Shown: positions 27,137-36,275, counted from the stretch's first letter. The stretch: DNA of 64,000 nt from Carboxydothermus hydrogenoformans Z-2901 (GCF_000012865.1 NC_007503.1:1710001-1774000), one strand, 5' to 3'. The notes: generated by a model not told the origin, from the letters alone. A program made the numbers and translations.

Positions 27137-27562
27137 TTAGGCGGTTGGAGTTTCGAAGGCTTCGAGGGGGAAATCGGGTTTTTTGCGGTTGTTGCCAACA
27201 AAGTTCTGGATTTTTGCTAAAAGCTCTGGGGTCAGGTCGATAAGCTTATCCACCAAAGCATTGGTATCTACCGGTAACAGGCGAATTTGTCCCTTCCCCA
27301 CTACCAAAAAACCCACCGGTTGCACCGAAACGCCGGCGCCGCTGCCACCCCCAAAGGGTAAAGATTTTTCCTTTCCTTCGCCGGTAGAAAACTCACTTCC
27401 TCCAGCAGCAAAGCCCAGGGTTACTCTGGATACGGGAATAATCACGCTGCCATCGGGAGTTTCTACGGCGCTTCCCACCACCGTATCCACATCTACCATT
27501 TCTTTTATACTTTCCATAGCCGTTTTCATTAAACTTTCAATGGGATGATGCTGAGTTTCCAT
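27137..27562 (-). CDS. ytfJ: GerW/YtfJ family sporulation protein
   Basis: A 141-residue protein of the GerW (YtfJ) family, associated with spores and germination in Bacillus. It has the family pattern GSAVETPDGSVIIPVSRVTLGFAAGG followed by a glycine-rich loop and VQPVGFLVV. The start at 27562 is chosen because GGAGGTGGAGG lies directly before it. It follows the DUF2953 and scpAB genes, a grouping that recurs in spore-forming Clostridia. Confidence 0.9.
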   Translation of the reverse strand: METQHHPIESLMKTAMESIKEMVDVDTVVGSAVETPDGSVIIPVSRVTLGFAAGGSEFSTGEGKEKSLPFGGGSGAGVSVQPVGFLVVGKGQIRLLPVDTNALVDKLIDLTPELLAKIQNFVGNNRKKPDFPLEAFETPTA

Positions 27563-27578
27563 TTCCTCCACCTCCAAT

Positions 27579-28187
27579 TTACTTTTCCCCTTTAATTTGT
27601 ACCAAAGGTTGCCTGAATATACCTTTTATTTTTTGTTTTAGGAGGAGGAAAAATAAGAAGGTGGCGGTTAGCAGTAAATGATACCAGGGTATTTCTATTA
27701 AAAGAGATAATTTTAAAGAAAACCTGATTCCCAGGCGGGGGTCTATATTTAAAAAAAATCGCTCTACTTTTTTAAAACGCCGGGCACAAAGGGCATAAAG
27801 CGTTCCAAATAACGAATACAAAACCCCCGAAACTATACCAAAGTAAAAGGGATCTTTCAGACCAGGGCTTAATTCTACAGATAGTTTTTTAATTATTACC
27901 CCTTTTTGAAAATAAAGGTAAGTTTTGTTAAAAAGTTTAAGGTAATCCCAGTAGGTTTTTAGAAATCTAATTACCTTTCCCCGGAATATTTTCACTTTTG
28001 TCGTTTTTTTAACCGCCTTCTGGTTAGAAAAAATAAAATGCCCCACTACCGGAATTTCTCCACCAAAATGCTCGGTAAATTCCGGTAAAGGCAGGGCAAC
28101 TTCAAAATTCAAAAGCCCAAAAAAAAGACGAAAAACAAGGTTAATTTCTACATCTTCGGTAGATTCAAAATAAAGACCAAGCTCCAA
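27579..28187 (-). CDS. DUF2953 family membrane protein
   Basis: A 202-residue protein with two hydrophobic segments, one near residues 110-135 (FGIVSGVLYSLFGTLYALC) and one at the C terminus (YHLLLTATFLFFLLLK). This spacing, and the position between scpB and ytfJ, fit the DUF2953 (YtfI-like) family. Function is unknown, but linkage to ytfJ suggests a role in sporulation. It starts with TTG behind AGAGGTGG. Confidence 0.75.
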   Translation of the reverse strand: MELGLYFESTEDVEINLVFRLFFGLLNFEVALPLPEFTEHFGGEIPVVGHFIFSNQKAVKKTTKVKIFRGKVIRFLKTYWDYLKLFNKTYLYFQKGVIIKKLSVELSPGLKDPFYFGIVSGVLYSLFGTLYALCARRFKKVERFFLNIDPRLGIRFSLKLSLLIEIPWYHLLLTATFLFFLLLKQKIKGIFRQPLVQIKGEK

Positions 28188-28210
28188 TAACTGCCACCTC
28201 TTTTACCAAA

Positions 28211-28789
28211 TTACTCCTCAAAATTATTATTTCCATCATTTACCGCTTCATTCTCCAAATTTAACGGTGGCAGTTCATCGAGACTTTTCAAGCCAAAAAA
28301 CTCCAAAAACTTGGCAGTGGTCCTGTAAATAATAGGACGGCCGGGAGCGTCTTTCCGTCCCGCCTCTTCAATAAGCCCTTTTTCTAAAAGAGTGGCGATA
28401 GAGCTATCGGCTTTTACTCCCCGGATAAGTTCAATTTCCGTTTTGGTAACCGGTTGCTTGTAAGCAATAATGGCCAAGGTTTCCAAAGTCGCCTGGGTTA
28501 AATGCTGGGCCGGGGGCTTAAAAAGCCTTTCTATATAAACGGAAAAATCCGGGCGGGTGGTAAGCCAAACCTCCTCCCCGGAAAAATGCAGCATTATACC
28601 CCGCTGGTCCTGCTCGAGTTTTTCCTGCAACCGCAAAACTATTTCTTTTGCTTCCTCTACGGATAATTCCAACGTCTGGGCAATTTTTTTCAGGGATAAG
28701 GGTTCCGGACTCACAAAAAGAAGCGCTTCTAAAGCCCCTTCAAGATTTATTGGAAACAGAACCGACATACCGTATCCAGATTTCTCCAT
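28211..28789 (-). CDS. scpB: Segregation and condensation protein B
   Basis: Winged-helix partner of ScpA in the SMC condensin complex. It has LEALLFVSPEPLSLKKIAQ at the N terminus and the conserved EALETLAIIAYKQPVTKTEIELIRGV-type block (here LETLAIIAYKQPVTKTEIE). The upstream ATG at 28789 has AGGTG at 8 bases; an alternative ATG lies at 28768. The gene overlaps scpA by up to 50 bases. Confidence 0.95.
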   Translation of the reverse strand: MEKSGYGMSVLFPINLEGALEALLFVSPEPLSLKKIAQTLELSVEEAKEIVLRLQEKLEQDQRGIMLHFSGEEVWLTTRPDFSVYIERLFKPPAQHLTQATLETLAIIAYKQPVTKTEIELIRGVKADSSIATLLEKGLIEEAGRKDAPGRPIIYRTTAKFLEFFGLKSLDELPPLNLENEAVNDGNNNFEE

Positions 28790-29459
28790 CCGTTTTCACC
28801 TGCCAAGCCTCCACCACTTCCTGGCGCAAAAGCTCCAATAGGGCTAAAAAGAGGATAATCGCTTCTCTTTTACTTTCCACCCGGGCAAAAAGCTGGGAGA
28901 AAGGCAGAGCTTTTTCCTGTCTGAGTAAGTACCGCAAAATTTCTCCCATTTTTTCTTCTATGGTATATTCCTTTTCCGGTAAGGTAATTGGTTTTGGCGA
29001 AGTTTCAAGGCGCAGCAAGGTCTGGTTTAAGCTTTCGGTAAGTTTTTTTAGAGGAATTTCTTTCAGCTCACGCACCGAATACATCTTTAATAACTCTTCA
29101 ACGTTAACTTTGCGGCGATAAACGCTGGGAAAGTTTCCCCTAATTTCTTTTAAATACTGGGCTATTTCCCGGAACTTCTGGTAGACTACCAGGCGTTCGA
29201 CCAGTTCGGTTCGCGGGTCTTCTTCTTCCTCTTTTTTCCCAAACAACATTTTTACTTTTAAATATAAAAGGTGGCTGGCCATCACTAAAAATTCGCTTTT
29301 TATTTCCAAATTGTGTTTCTGGTACTGCTCTAAGTACCAAAGGTACTGCCGCGTAATTTCCGCAATGGGAATATCATAAATGTCAATTTTATTTTTTTCC
29401 ACTAAATGGAGCAGTAAATCTAACGGTCCTTCAAAAACCGGCAGGACAATCTTATACAT
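28740..29459 (-). CDS. scpA: Segregation and condensation protein A
   Basis: The kleisin subunit of the SMC complex. The N terminus FEGPLDLLLHLVEKNKIDIYDIPIAEIT is the signature segment for binding the SMC neck, and the C-terminal winged helix (LPFSQLFARVESKREAIILFLALLELLRQ) is intact. 239 residues is usual. Sits 5 bases after trpS and overlaps scpB. Confidence 0.95.
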   Translation of the reverse strand: MYKIVLPVFEGPLDLLLHLVEKNKIDIYDIPIAEITRQYLWYLEQYQKHNLEIKSEFLVMASHLLYLKVKMLFGKKEEEEDPRTELVERLVVYQKFREIAQYLKEIRGNFPSVYRRKVNVEELLKMYSVRELKEIPLKKLTESLNQTLLRLETSPKPITLPEKEYTIEEKMGEILRYLLRQEKALPFSQLFARVESKREAIILFLALLELLRQEVVEAWQVKTDGEIWIRYVGSVSNKS

Positions 29460-29464
29460 ATAAC

Positions 29465-30445
29465 TTACCTCAGCTTCATTTTTTCCCGAACTTCCCTCAT
29501 TGTTTCCTTAGCTGCCCGGCTCGCCTTTGCCTGCCCTTCGGCCAATATTTCAAGATACTTTTTGCCTTTTAAAAATTCTTCCCTTCTTTCTCTAAGGGGT
29601 TCTAAAATTTCGTTAATTTTTAAAGCCAACTGTTTCTTGCAGGCCACACAGCCTATTCCTGCCGTTCGGCACTGTTCTTCTATTTCGGTTACTTTTTCCG
29701 GATAAAAAACTTGATAGTAAGTATGCACCACACAAACCTCGGGGTGGCCGGGATCGGTTTTCCGAACCCTTGCCGGGTCGGTAATCATATTTCTCACCTG
29801 CTCAGAGACTTCCTCCGGCGTGCTGGATAAAGCAATCTCATTTTTATAACTTTTACTCATCTTCCGTCCATCAATCCCCGGTAGCAGCGGAACGGCATGA
29901 AGCACCGCCTGCGGCTCGGGAAATACACTACCGTAAAGATAGTTAAACCTCCGGGCGACCTCCCGGGTAAGCTCTAAATGGGGAAGCTGGTCTTCCCCTA
30001 CCGGCACTAAATTTGCCCGGTAAATTAAAATATCCGCTGCCTGCAGTAAAGGGTAACCTAAAAAACCGTAAGTATTTAAATCTTTCCCCATTTCTCCAAG
30101 CTTTTCCTTTTGGTCCTTATAGGTGGGAACCCGTTCTAACCACGAAAGGGGAGTAAACATACCAAACAAAAGAGCCAGCTCCGCATGCTCCTTTACTTCC
30201 GATTGCACAAACAATGCTGATTTTTCCGGGTCAATTCCGGCAGCAAGAAAATCCAAAGCTAAATATTCAATGTTTTGTAAAACTTCATCGGTATTTTCAT
30301 ATTCGGTAGTTAAAGCATGCCAGTCGGCAATCATATAAAAGCATTTAGCTTCCTCTTGCAGTTTAACCCAGTTTTCGAGCACCAGCAAATGGCCTAAGTG
30401 GAGCCTCCCCGTTGGTCTCATCCCGCTTAATACGATTTTTTCCAT
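29465..30445 (-). CDS. trpS: Tryptophanyl-tRNA synthetase
   Basis: Class I synthetase that charges tRNA-Trp. The HIGH-like motif is GMRPTGRLHLGH and the second motif KMSKS lies in IDGRKMSKSYKNEIA. Additional family regions are visible (YPLLQAADILIYRANLVPVGEDQ). The ATG at 30445 has AGGAGG at 8 bases; a TTG two codons earlier would be too close to it. No T-box leader precedes it, since only 12 bases separate it from the protease gene. Confidence 0.96.
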   Translation of the reverse strand: MEKIVLSGMRPTGRLHLGHLLVLENWVKLQEEAKCFYMIADWHALTTEYENTDEVLQNIEYLALDFLAAGIDPEKSALFVQSEVKEHAELALLFGMFTPLSWLERVPTYKDQKEKLGEMGKDLNTYGFLGYPLLQAADILIYRANLVPVGEDQLPHLELTREVARRFNYLYGSVFPEPQAVLHAVPLLPGIDGRKMSKSYKNEIALSSTPEEVSEQVRNMITDPARVRKTDPGHPEVCVVHTYYQVFYPEKVTEIEEQCRTAGIGCVACKKQLALKINEILEPLRERREEFLKGKKYLEILAEGQAKASRAAKETMREVREKMKLR

Positions 30446-30457
30446 ATTCAAATCCTC

Positions 30458-31090
30458 CTATCCTACCAAAAACTTAAAAAGTGCAAAATAAAAATTTAAA
30501 ATAAACCGCGTAATTGGTTGTAAAACAAAGGAAATGGCGCCGGTAAAAAGTAATAAAAGGAGTATTGCCTGACCATAGCTAACCATAAACTTCCGGATTT
30601 CGTAAGAAAAAAAACGATTAAATATCTTTTCCCCGTCCAACGGAAAAACCGGTAAAAGGTTAAATACCCCCAAAGATACGTTGATCGCTACCGCAGTAAT
30701 GCCAATTTCCCAAGCATAGGGAAGATTTATCCCCCCGAAAGCCAGGAAAAGAACGATAATAAAAGCCAGCACAAAATTGGATAAAGGTCCGGCTAAAGCC
30801 ACCAAAGCCATACCGTTACGCGGGTCACCCCGGAAGTTGTAAGGATTAACGGGAACCGGTTTAGCCCAGCCAAATCCGGCAATTAAAAGCAGCAAAACCC
30901 CTACCGGGTCGATATGGGAAAGGGGTGATAAGGTTAACCTTCCTTCCCTCCGGGGCGTATCATCCCCGAGGCTTGTAGCTACCAGAGCATGACTGAATTC
31001 ATGGATGGTTAAGCCGACGATTATCCCCGGAAGCATCACTCCCAGGTCGTATAATGACGGAATCCTTAAGAACCCAAAAAAACTATCCAT
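30458..31090 (-). CDS. Site-2-protease-family (M50) membrane metalloprotease
   Basis: A 210-residue intramembrane zinc protease of the FtsH-independent S2P/YwhC group. The zinc motif HEFSH lies in GLTIHEFSHALVA and the third ligand region in FNLLPVFPLDGEK; about five membrane segments. The start at 31090 has GAGGAG at 7 bases. Relatives often sit beside scpA/trpS in Clostridia. The substrate is unknown. Confidence 0.9.
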   Translation of the reverse strand: MDSFFGFLRIPSLYDLGVMLPGIIVGLTIHEFSHALVATSLGDDTPRREGRLTLSPLSHIDPVGVLLLLIAGFGWAKPVPVNPYNFRGDPRNGMALVALAGPLSNFVLAFIIVLFLAFGGINLPYAWEIGITAVAINVSLGVFNLLPVFPLDGEKIFNRFFSYEIRKFMVSYGQAILLLLLFTGAISFVLQPITRFILNFYFALFKFLVG

Positions 31091-31101
31091 GGTAACTCTC
31101 C

Positions 31102-33696
31102 TCAAAAATAATTTTGTTTAACATACAAAATTTCCTCATCTTTATTTTTTAAAACCCCATCAATTTTTAACATTTTTATTTTATGTAAAATTTCTCGATA
31201 CAGGGGACCGGGCTTTAAACCCAAGGCTTTTAAATCTTCGCCGGTAATTTCGGGCTTGATAAATCTCAGTTCTTCGAAATACGTTTTAAACCGCTCTCTG
31301 GCCCGGAATCTATCCAGTAACAGATATAAAGCCCAGTAACCTTCCGGAGGAAGTTTCGTTAAAGTTTCGAATATTTCCACCCCTTTTACTTCCCGGGAGA
31401 GAGATAAAAGTTTTAACGCTTCCTTAATTCCTAAAGCTCCCTGTCTTAAAACTTCTTCTTCTTCCCCCGTTAAAGGATACTTTTTTATAAACTCCTCAAT
31501 TCCCTCTAAATTTTTTGCATAAACCCCCATTACCCCGTGCAGCCAGGGAATCTTCATTTCTTTTAGTAACCGGAAATATTCCACAGTATAATTGAAATAA
31601 CGTTTTAAATAATCTTCTTCATAAAAAGCTTTTGGAAAAACTTCCTGAAAAACACCGTAATGCTTTAAAAATTTAAGGATTTTTAAAATATCTTTTTCGG
31701 CAAAAATAAGTTTTAATTCGTACAGGATTCTTGCGGAAGAAACCAAGTTTAAAAATCCACCTGCAATAGCATCAACCAAAAGCTTTTCGGTGTTTTCTTC
31801 AAGTTTAAAATTAAATCTACCTAAAAAACGAAGCGCCCTTAAAATTCGCGTAGGATCTTCGACAAAGCTTAAGTTGTGTAAAACCCTTATAATCCCTTCT
31901 CTTAAGTCCAAAAGCCCTCCAAAGGGATCAAAAAGTTCACCGATATGGCCGTAGGTGATTTCTATAGCCATAGAGTTTATGGTAAAGTCCCGCCGGTATA
32001 AATCTTCCCTAATAGTGGAAACTTCCACCTCCGGCAGTGCGGCAGGATGCTGGTAAAATTCCACCCGGGAAGTTGAAAAATCTATCTTTTGCCCGTTTTT
32101 CAGGATAATCGAGGCAGTCTTAAAACGCTCATGGGGAATAAACTTTATTGCCGAAAGGGTTTTGCCAACTTCTTGGGCTAAAACAAGAGCGTCCCCTTCC
32201 ACCACAATATCTAAATCCTTTTGTTTATGGCCTAAAAGTAAATCCCGCACAATTCCCCCGACTAAAAATACCCGCATGCCAAGTTGACTTGCCCATTTGC
32301 CGACGACGTTGATTAGCTCCTGACCTTCCGGGGAAATATTTTCATCCAAAAGCTTCTTTAAGTTTACCTCAAAACTCCCTTCCCGGTAAAGGGTTTTATG
32401 GGGCCTTAATTCTTCAGGCCGGTGATACTGCTTTAAAAGATCCGTCCGGGAAATAATCCCTATTAACTTTCCTCCTTCTACCACCGGCAACCGGCCAATA
32501 TCATGCTTTATTAAAAGTCTTAATGCTTCTTCCAGGGACGCTTCAGGTTCAATGGTTACAGGATTTTTACTCATGTAAGCTTTAACCGGAGCATGTCCTA
32601 AGTTATGATGGATAATTTTATCGACATCTCTTCGGGAAATAATCCCAACTAACTTATCCCCTTCCAGCACCGGTAACCCCGAATGGCCATAGCGAACCAT
32701 AATTTTTCGCGCTTCTTCCACGGTACTATCCACAGTCACAAATTTCACCGGCCAGCTCATAATTTCTCTAACGGTTTTTGCGGGAATCTTAAAATTATTA
32801 AGCAATTTTAAAGCTATTTCTAAAACTTCTTGAACATCCCTATCTTTAAGGGTTAAAGAAACCGCCTGCGGGTGTCCTTTGACCCCAAGGCCGTATAAAA
32901 TTGAACGTAAATCAATCTCTTCCTTGGTAGAACGGCCAACTAAATGCACCGTTTTACCCATCTGCACGGCCATGATAAGGACATCCGGCCGGTGCATTTC
33001 CATTAAATAGCTGGCCATAAAAGATAGCCCGGGTAAATAATCATCGGCTCTGGCCCAGGTGGCAAGGTAAAAAAAGCCCTTGCTTTCTTCGGTGACAGCA
33101 TTATTTAAAAGTTCTTTTAACAAAAACTCCTGTTCCCGGGAAAGCGGTCTTTTTATAAACCGGTTCACTACTTCCAAGTTGACCCCGAAATTAAATAAAT
33201 AGGCTAACGCTTCAATATCCTCTTTGGTAGTAGAGGGATACAACAACCCTCCCGTATCCTGATAAATTCCCAAAGCCATAACCGTAGCTTCAACCGAGGA
33301 AATCTCTATCCCTAATTCTTTTAATTTTTGTATTAACAGGGTAACAGTCGCTCCCGTGGGCTTTACAAATTTTTCAGCAAGATAAGGCTTTAAATCGGGA
33401 GCTAAAGGATGATGGTCATAAAGGATAATTTTCAGATTTTCGTTTAGATAATGCCGGATATGAGAAAAGCGGGAAAGTTCCGAACTATCCACCAGGATTA
33501 GCCTTTTTACATCCCTGGGGGTAGTTATTTTTTTCTGAATCTTTAAGCTATCTTTATAAAGAGCAAGAAACTCCTCCACTGCTGGCAAAACCTTGGCCGG
33601 CAAAAGAAGATTTGCCTGGGGAAATAAAATCCCCGCAGCAACCATTGATGCTAAACCGTCAAAATCCATATTGTGATGGGTAGTAATTAAATCCAT
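31102..33696 (-). CDS. DHH phosphoesterase - CBS pair - tRNA nucleotidyltransferase fusion
   Basis: An 864-residue fusion. Residues about 1-300 form a DHH/DHHA1 phosphoesterase (HHNMDFDGLAS, LVDSSE and the DHHPLAP motif), about 310-430 a pair of CBS domains (GHSGLPVLEGDKLVGIIS; IGRLPVVEGGKLIGIIS), and about 465-864 a class II poly(A)/CCA nucleotidyltransferase with FLVGGIVRDLLLGHKQKDLDIVV and RRDFTINSMAIEI. The last part probably adds A or CCA to tRNA 3' ends; the CBS pair may sense adenosine nucleotides. Similar fusions are known in Clostridia and Aquificae. Confidence 0.93.
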   Translation of the reverse strand: MDLITTHHNMDFDGLASMVAAGILFPQANLLLPAKVLPAVEEFLALYKDSLKIQKKITTPRDVKRLILVDSSELSRFSHIRHYLNENLKIILYDHHPLAPDLKPYLAEKFVKPTGATVTLLIQKLKELGIEISSVEATVMALGIYQDTGGLLYPSTTKEDIEALAYLFNFGVNLEVVNRFIKRPLSREQEFLLKELLNNAVTEESKGFFYLATWARADDYLPGLSFMASYLMEMHRPDVLIMAVQMGKTVHLVGRSTKEEIDLRSILYGLGVKGHPQAVSLTLKDRDVQEVLEIALKLLNNFKIPAKTVREIMSWPVKFVTVDSTVEEARKIMVRYGHSGLPVLEGDKLVGIISRRDVDKIIHHNLGHAPVKAYMSKNPVTIEPEASLEEALRLLIKHDIGRLPVVEGGKLIGIISRTDLLKQYHRPEELRPHKTLYREGSFEVNLKKLLDENISPEGQELINVVGKWASQLGMRVFLVGGIVRDLLLGHKQKDLDIVVEGDALVLAQEVGKTLSAIKFIPHERFKTASIILKNGQKIDFSTSRVEFYQHPAALPEVEVSTIREDLYRRDFTINSMAIEITYGHIGELFDPFGGLLDLREGIIRVLHNLSFVEDPTRILRALRFLGRFNFKLEENTEKLLVDAIAGGFLNLVSSARILYELKLIFAEKDILKILKFLKHYGVFQEVFPKAFYEEDYLKRYFNYTVEYFRLLKEMKIPWLHGVMGVYAKNLEGIEEFIKKYPLTGEEEEVLRQGALGIKEALKLLSLSREVKGVEIFETLTKLPPEGYWALYLLLDRFRARERFKTYFEELRFIKPEITGEDLKALGLKPGPLYREILHKIKMLKIDGVLKNKDEEILYVKQNYF

Positions 33697-33725
33697 AATT
33701 TCCTCCGTTACACTTAATCTATATA

Positions 33726-33734
33726 ATTATACCA
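33726..33734 (-). promoter_or_regulatory. Extended -10 promoter of the DHH-CBS-nucleotidyltransferase gene
   Basis: On the minus strand TGGTATAAT, a perfect -10 with the TGN extension; no good -35 box is seen. It lies about 30 bases upstream of the start and after the germination permease stop. It probably drives the protease, trpS and scpAB genes as well. Confidence 0.6.
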
Positions 33735-33745
33735 TAAAACGTTAA

Positions 33746-34816
33746 CTAAGTACTCTTTCTCTTTTTGATAATGGTTAAAAGTAATAAGATGTAGGGAAAA
33801 ATTACTTCAAGAAAAAATGCCAACCAGGATAAGGTTCCCAGGTCATCCTTTACTTCGGCAATATTTTGAGGAGCAATAGCCCAAAAAAATACTAAAAGCA
33901 AGATTGGAGCCGTTAAATGCCGGTAATCTTTTTGCCCAAAGGCCTTACGTAACACTAACAGCGCAGCAAAAATATTAAGTCCCGCCACCGTGAAAATTGC
34001 CGTCATCCAGCCACCAATTAGTAAGCTATCCAAGCGGTAAACAACATACCCGATATTTAACATTTTGATTATCTCATAGGAGGGATAACGCATCCGTGCT
34101 AACGATTCCGGTCCAAAAATCATTAGACCTACTAAACATACAGCTGCATAAATTAAAGTTACAAGCCCCATACCTACGACCGAGGCTTTTATCCCGTCTT
34201 TCAAGTCACGGAAATCTTTGGCAAAATATAAAAAAATACTAAAACCTGAAAAGGAAAATACACTACCAAAAATACCTTTTAAAAGATTAATTTCGGGATT
34301 TATTACCGGCTTTAAATATTCTACCTCCCATTTATTAATGATAAAAAACGTTACTACAAACAGTAAGGCAAGTTTTATAAACATAAAGATCACATTTATA
34401 TTTTTCACCGTTTCGTAACCGGAGTTACAAAAATAAAAAAATAATAAAAGGAATAACATTATCATTATGTAAGTCGGCGTTTCTTCTAAAAGCGTATCTG
34501 CCGCAAAATCGGTAAAAACCCTGAGAACCAAGCTTGCCAACCAGAGAAAATAATAAACAAAAATAAGGGCAAAAAAACGACTTAAAAATTTACCGTAAAG
34601 CTTTTCCCCGTACTCGATAAAAGTTTGGTCTGGCCAATAACTTTGGACAACAACTATCGTTAAAAGTGAAAGAAAGTTTATAAATCCCCCGGGAAAAATG
34701 AGCAACCAGCCGGAACTCTTGGCAGCCTCAGCCATTACTGCCGGCAACGAGATAATGCCCGATCCTACCGTTGCACCTATTATTAAAGCTACTCCTTCTC
34801 CCCAGCTAATTTTCAT
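33746..34816 (-). CDS. Spore germination permease, GerAB-like (APC superfamily)
   Basis: A 356-residue membrane protein with about ten hydrophobic helices. The first helix, VALIIGATVGSGIISLPAV, is the glycine-rich substrate-binding segment shared by the GerAB/amino acid permease group. No gerAA or gerAC subunit lies beside it, so it may be an orphan. The start at 34816 has AGGAGG at 7 bases; the frame open to 34858 is not used because it runs through the terminator hairpin. See the promoter and terminator entries here. Confidence 0.8.
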   Translation of the reverse strand: MKISWGEGVALIIGATVGSGIISLPAVMAEAAKSSGWLLIFPGGFINFLSLLTIVVVQSYWPDQTFIEYGEKLYGKFLSRFFALIFVYYFLWLASLVLRVFTDFAADTLLEETPTYIMIMLFLLLFFYFCNSGYETVKNINVIFMFIKLALLFVVTFFIINKWEVEYLKPVINPEINLLKGIFGSVFSFSGFSIFLYFAKDFRDLKDGIKASVVGMGLVTLIYAAVCLVGLMIFGPESLARMRYPSYEIIKMLNIGYVVYRLDSLLIGGWMTAIFTVAGLNIFAALLVLRKAFGQKDYRHLTAPILLLVFFWAIAPQNIAEVKDDLGTLSWLAFFLEVIFPYILLLLTIIKKRKST

Positions 34817-34819
34817 AAA

Positions 34820-34866
34820 AAAACCTCCTGATTCTAACCAATAGTATGGAAGAATCAAGAGGTTTT
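34820..34866 (-). terminator. lysA terminator that also contains the permease ribosome binding site
   Basis: On the minus strand a 16-base stem (AAAACCTCTTGATTCT with AGAATCAGGAGGTTTT, one wobble) around a 15-base loop, followed by a seven-U run that ends at the base before the permease ATG. The AGGAGG of the permease lies inside the 3' arm. Read-through from lysA would therefore hide the site in the stem, while a transcript starting in the loop would leave it free. Confidence 0.85.
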
Positions 34867-34872
34867 TATTCT
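34842..34872 (-). promoter_or_regulatory. Putative sigma-G-type promoter for the germination permease
   Basis: On the minus strand AGAATA (34867-34872), 18 bases, then CATACTA (34842-34848). Bacillus sigma-G sites are TGMATA-N17/18-CATAMTA, so only one position differs. The -35 overlaps the lysA stop codon. Expected start of transcription is about 34835, within the terminator loop. Sigma-E sites share part of this -10, so sigma-E is an alternative. Confidence 0.65.
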
Positions 34873-36208
34873 AATACATGGTAACTACCTTGCGCGTTTT
34901 TAAATGGGCGGGGATTAAATCGTGGCTTAACAGGTCGTCATAAGTTTCTCGGCGAACAATCAGCTCCGCCTTTCCCCCACCAACTAAAACCATGGCCGGT
35001 CGGGGTAAACGGTTATAATTCATCGCCATGGAATAGTTGTAAGCTCCGGTATTGCTAACCAATAAAAGGTCTCCCGGCTTAATTTCCGCCAATTCAATAT
35101 CCCAAATCAACATATCCCCTGACTCACAGCACTTACCGGCAATTGAAACTAACTTGACCGGCTGGTCGTTAGCTTTATTTGCCACTATTGCTTCGTACTT
35201 AGCCTGATATAATGCCGGTCGGGGATTGTCACCCATCCCACCGTCCACCGCAACATAGGTTCTAATTCCCGGGATATCTTTAATTGCCCCAATCGTGTAT
35301 AACGTACTTCCCGCGGGACCGGCAATTGAACGTCCCGGCTCTACTATCACCTTTGGTACTTTAAGTCCGAGTTTTTGGCACTGACTTTCTAAAGTTGTAA
35401 AAATAGTCTCCGCCATTGCCGCCACCGTAGGAGGGTTATCACCTTCAGCATAGTAAATACCAAGACCGCCGCCTAAATCCAATTCTTCCGTCATAAAACC
35501 GGTAGCTTTAAATACTTCAGCCATAAAGGCGGTCATGACTTCTACCGTGTGAGCAAAAGACTCAAGTTCAAAGATTTGCGAGCCTATATGACAGTGAAAA
35601 CCTTTTAATTCAATTCCGTCCAGTTCCAAGGCCCTTTGGGCCGCATCCATTGCCTGACCGGTTTCAATGGGAAAACCAAATTTACTGTCAATTTGCCCGG
35701 TTTTAATATACTCATGGGTATGGGCCTCAATCCCGGGACTAACCCTTAATAATATTGGTTGCCGTACTTTATAGCTTTTTGCAATGTCATTTAAAAGATA
35801 CAGTTCGTAAAGATTATCCACCACAAAGCGGCCTACTCCGGCTTCAACTCCAAGCCTGATTTCCTCAGGGCTTTTGTTGTTGCCATGGAAATACACCTTG
35901 TGCAAAGGAAAGTCTGCTTTTATAGCAGTATAAAGTTCGCCACCGGACACCACATCAAGCCCCAAACCCTCTTCTTCAACTAAACGGCAAATTGCAGTAG
36001 TTAAAAGGGTTTTTCCCGCATAAATCGCCAGTGACCCGGGGTGTTTTTGGGTGAAGTTTTGGTAGTATTCCCGGCAGTTTTTTCGAAATTCTTCCTCATC
36101 TAAAATATAAAGTGGAGTACCGAACTCCCGGGCCAAATCTACCGTATCGACACCGCCTATTTCTAAATGACCTTTTTCATTTACCCTCATCGTACCGGTA
36201 AAACGCAT
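34871..36208 (-). CDS. lysA: Diaminopimelate decarboxylase
   Basis: Last step of lysine synthesis. It is a fold-III PLP enzyme with cofactor lysine 66 in AIYAGKTLL, plus HCHIGSQI, the phosphate-binding EPGRSIAGPAG and the active-site CESGDML. The start at 36208 (ATG behind GGGGGAG) gives 445 residues. A frame open to 36424 would code through the riboswitch and is rejected. A lysine riboswitch with terminator precedes it and an unusual terminator follows it. Confidence 0.97.
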   Translation of the reverse strand: MRFTGTMRVNEKGHLEIGGVDTVDLAREFGTPLYILDEEEFRKNCREYYQNFTQKHPGSLAIYAGKTLLTTAICRLVEEEGLGLDVVSGGELYTAIKADFPLHKVYFHGNNKSPEEIRLGVEAGVGRFVVDNLYELYLLNDIAKSYKVRQPILLRVSPGIEAHTHEYIKTGQIDSKFGFPIETGQAMDAAQRALELDGIELKGFHCHIGSQIFELESFAHTVEVMTAFMAEVFKATGFMTEELDLGGGLGIYYAEGDNPPTVAAMAETIFTTLESQCQKLGLKVPKVIVEPGRSIAGPAGSTLYTIGAIKDIPGIRTYVAVDGGMGDNPRPALYQAKYEAIVANKANDQPVKLVSIAGKCCESGDMLIWDIELAEIKPGDLLLVSNTGAYNYSMAMNYNRLPRPAMVLVGGGKAELIVRRETYDDLLSHDLIPAHLKTRKVVTMY

Positions 36209-36230
36209 GCCATCTCTCCCCCTTATAAAT

Positions 36231-36275
36231 AATAAAATATTGCGGGCCCTTGGTATTTCCCCAAAGACCCGCAAT
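36231..36275 (-). terminator. Riboswitch-controlled terminator of lysA
   Basis: On the minus strand ATTGCGGGTCTTTGG pairs with CCAAGGGCCCGCAAT (two wobble pairs) around a short loop that belongs to the antiterminator, followed by a U/A-rich tract ATTTTATTATTT. It is the OFF state of the lysine riboswitch expression platform. Confidence 0.88.
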
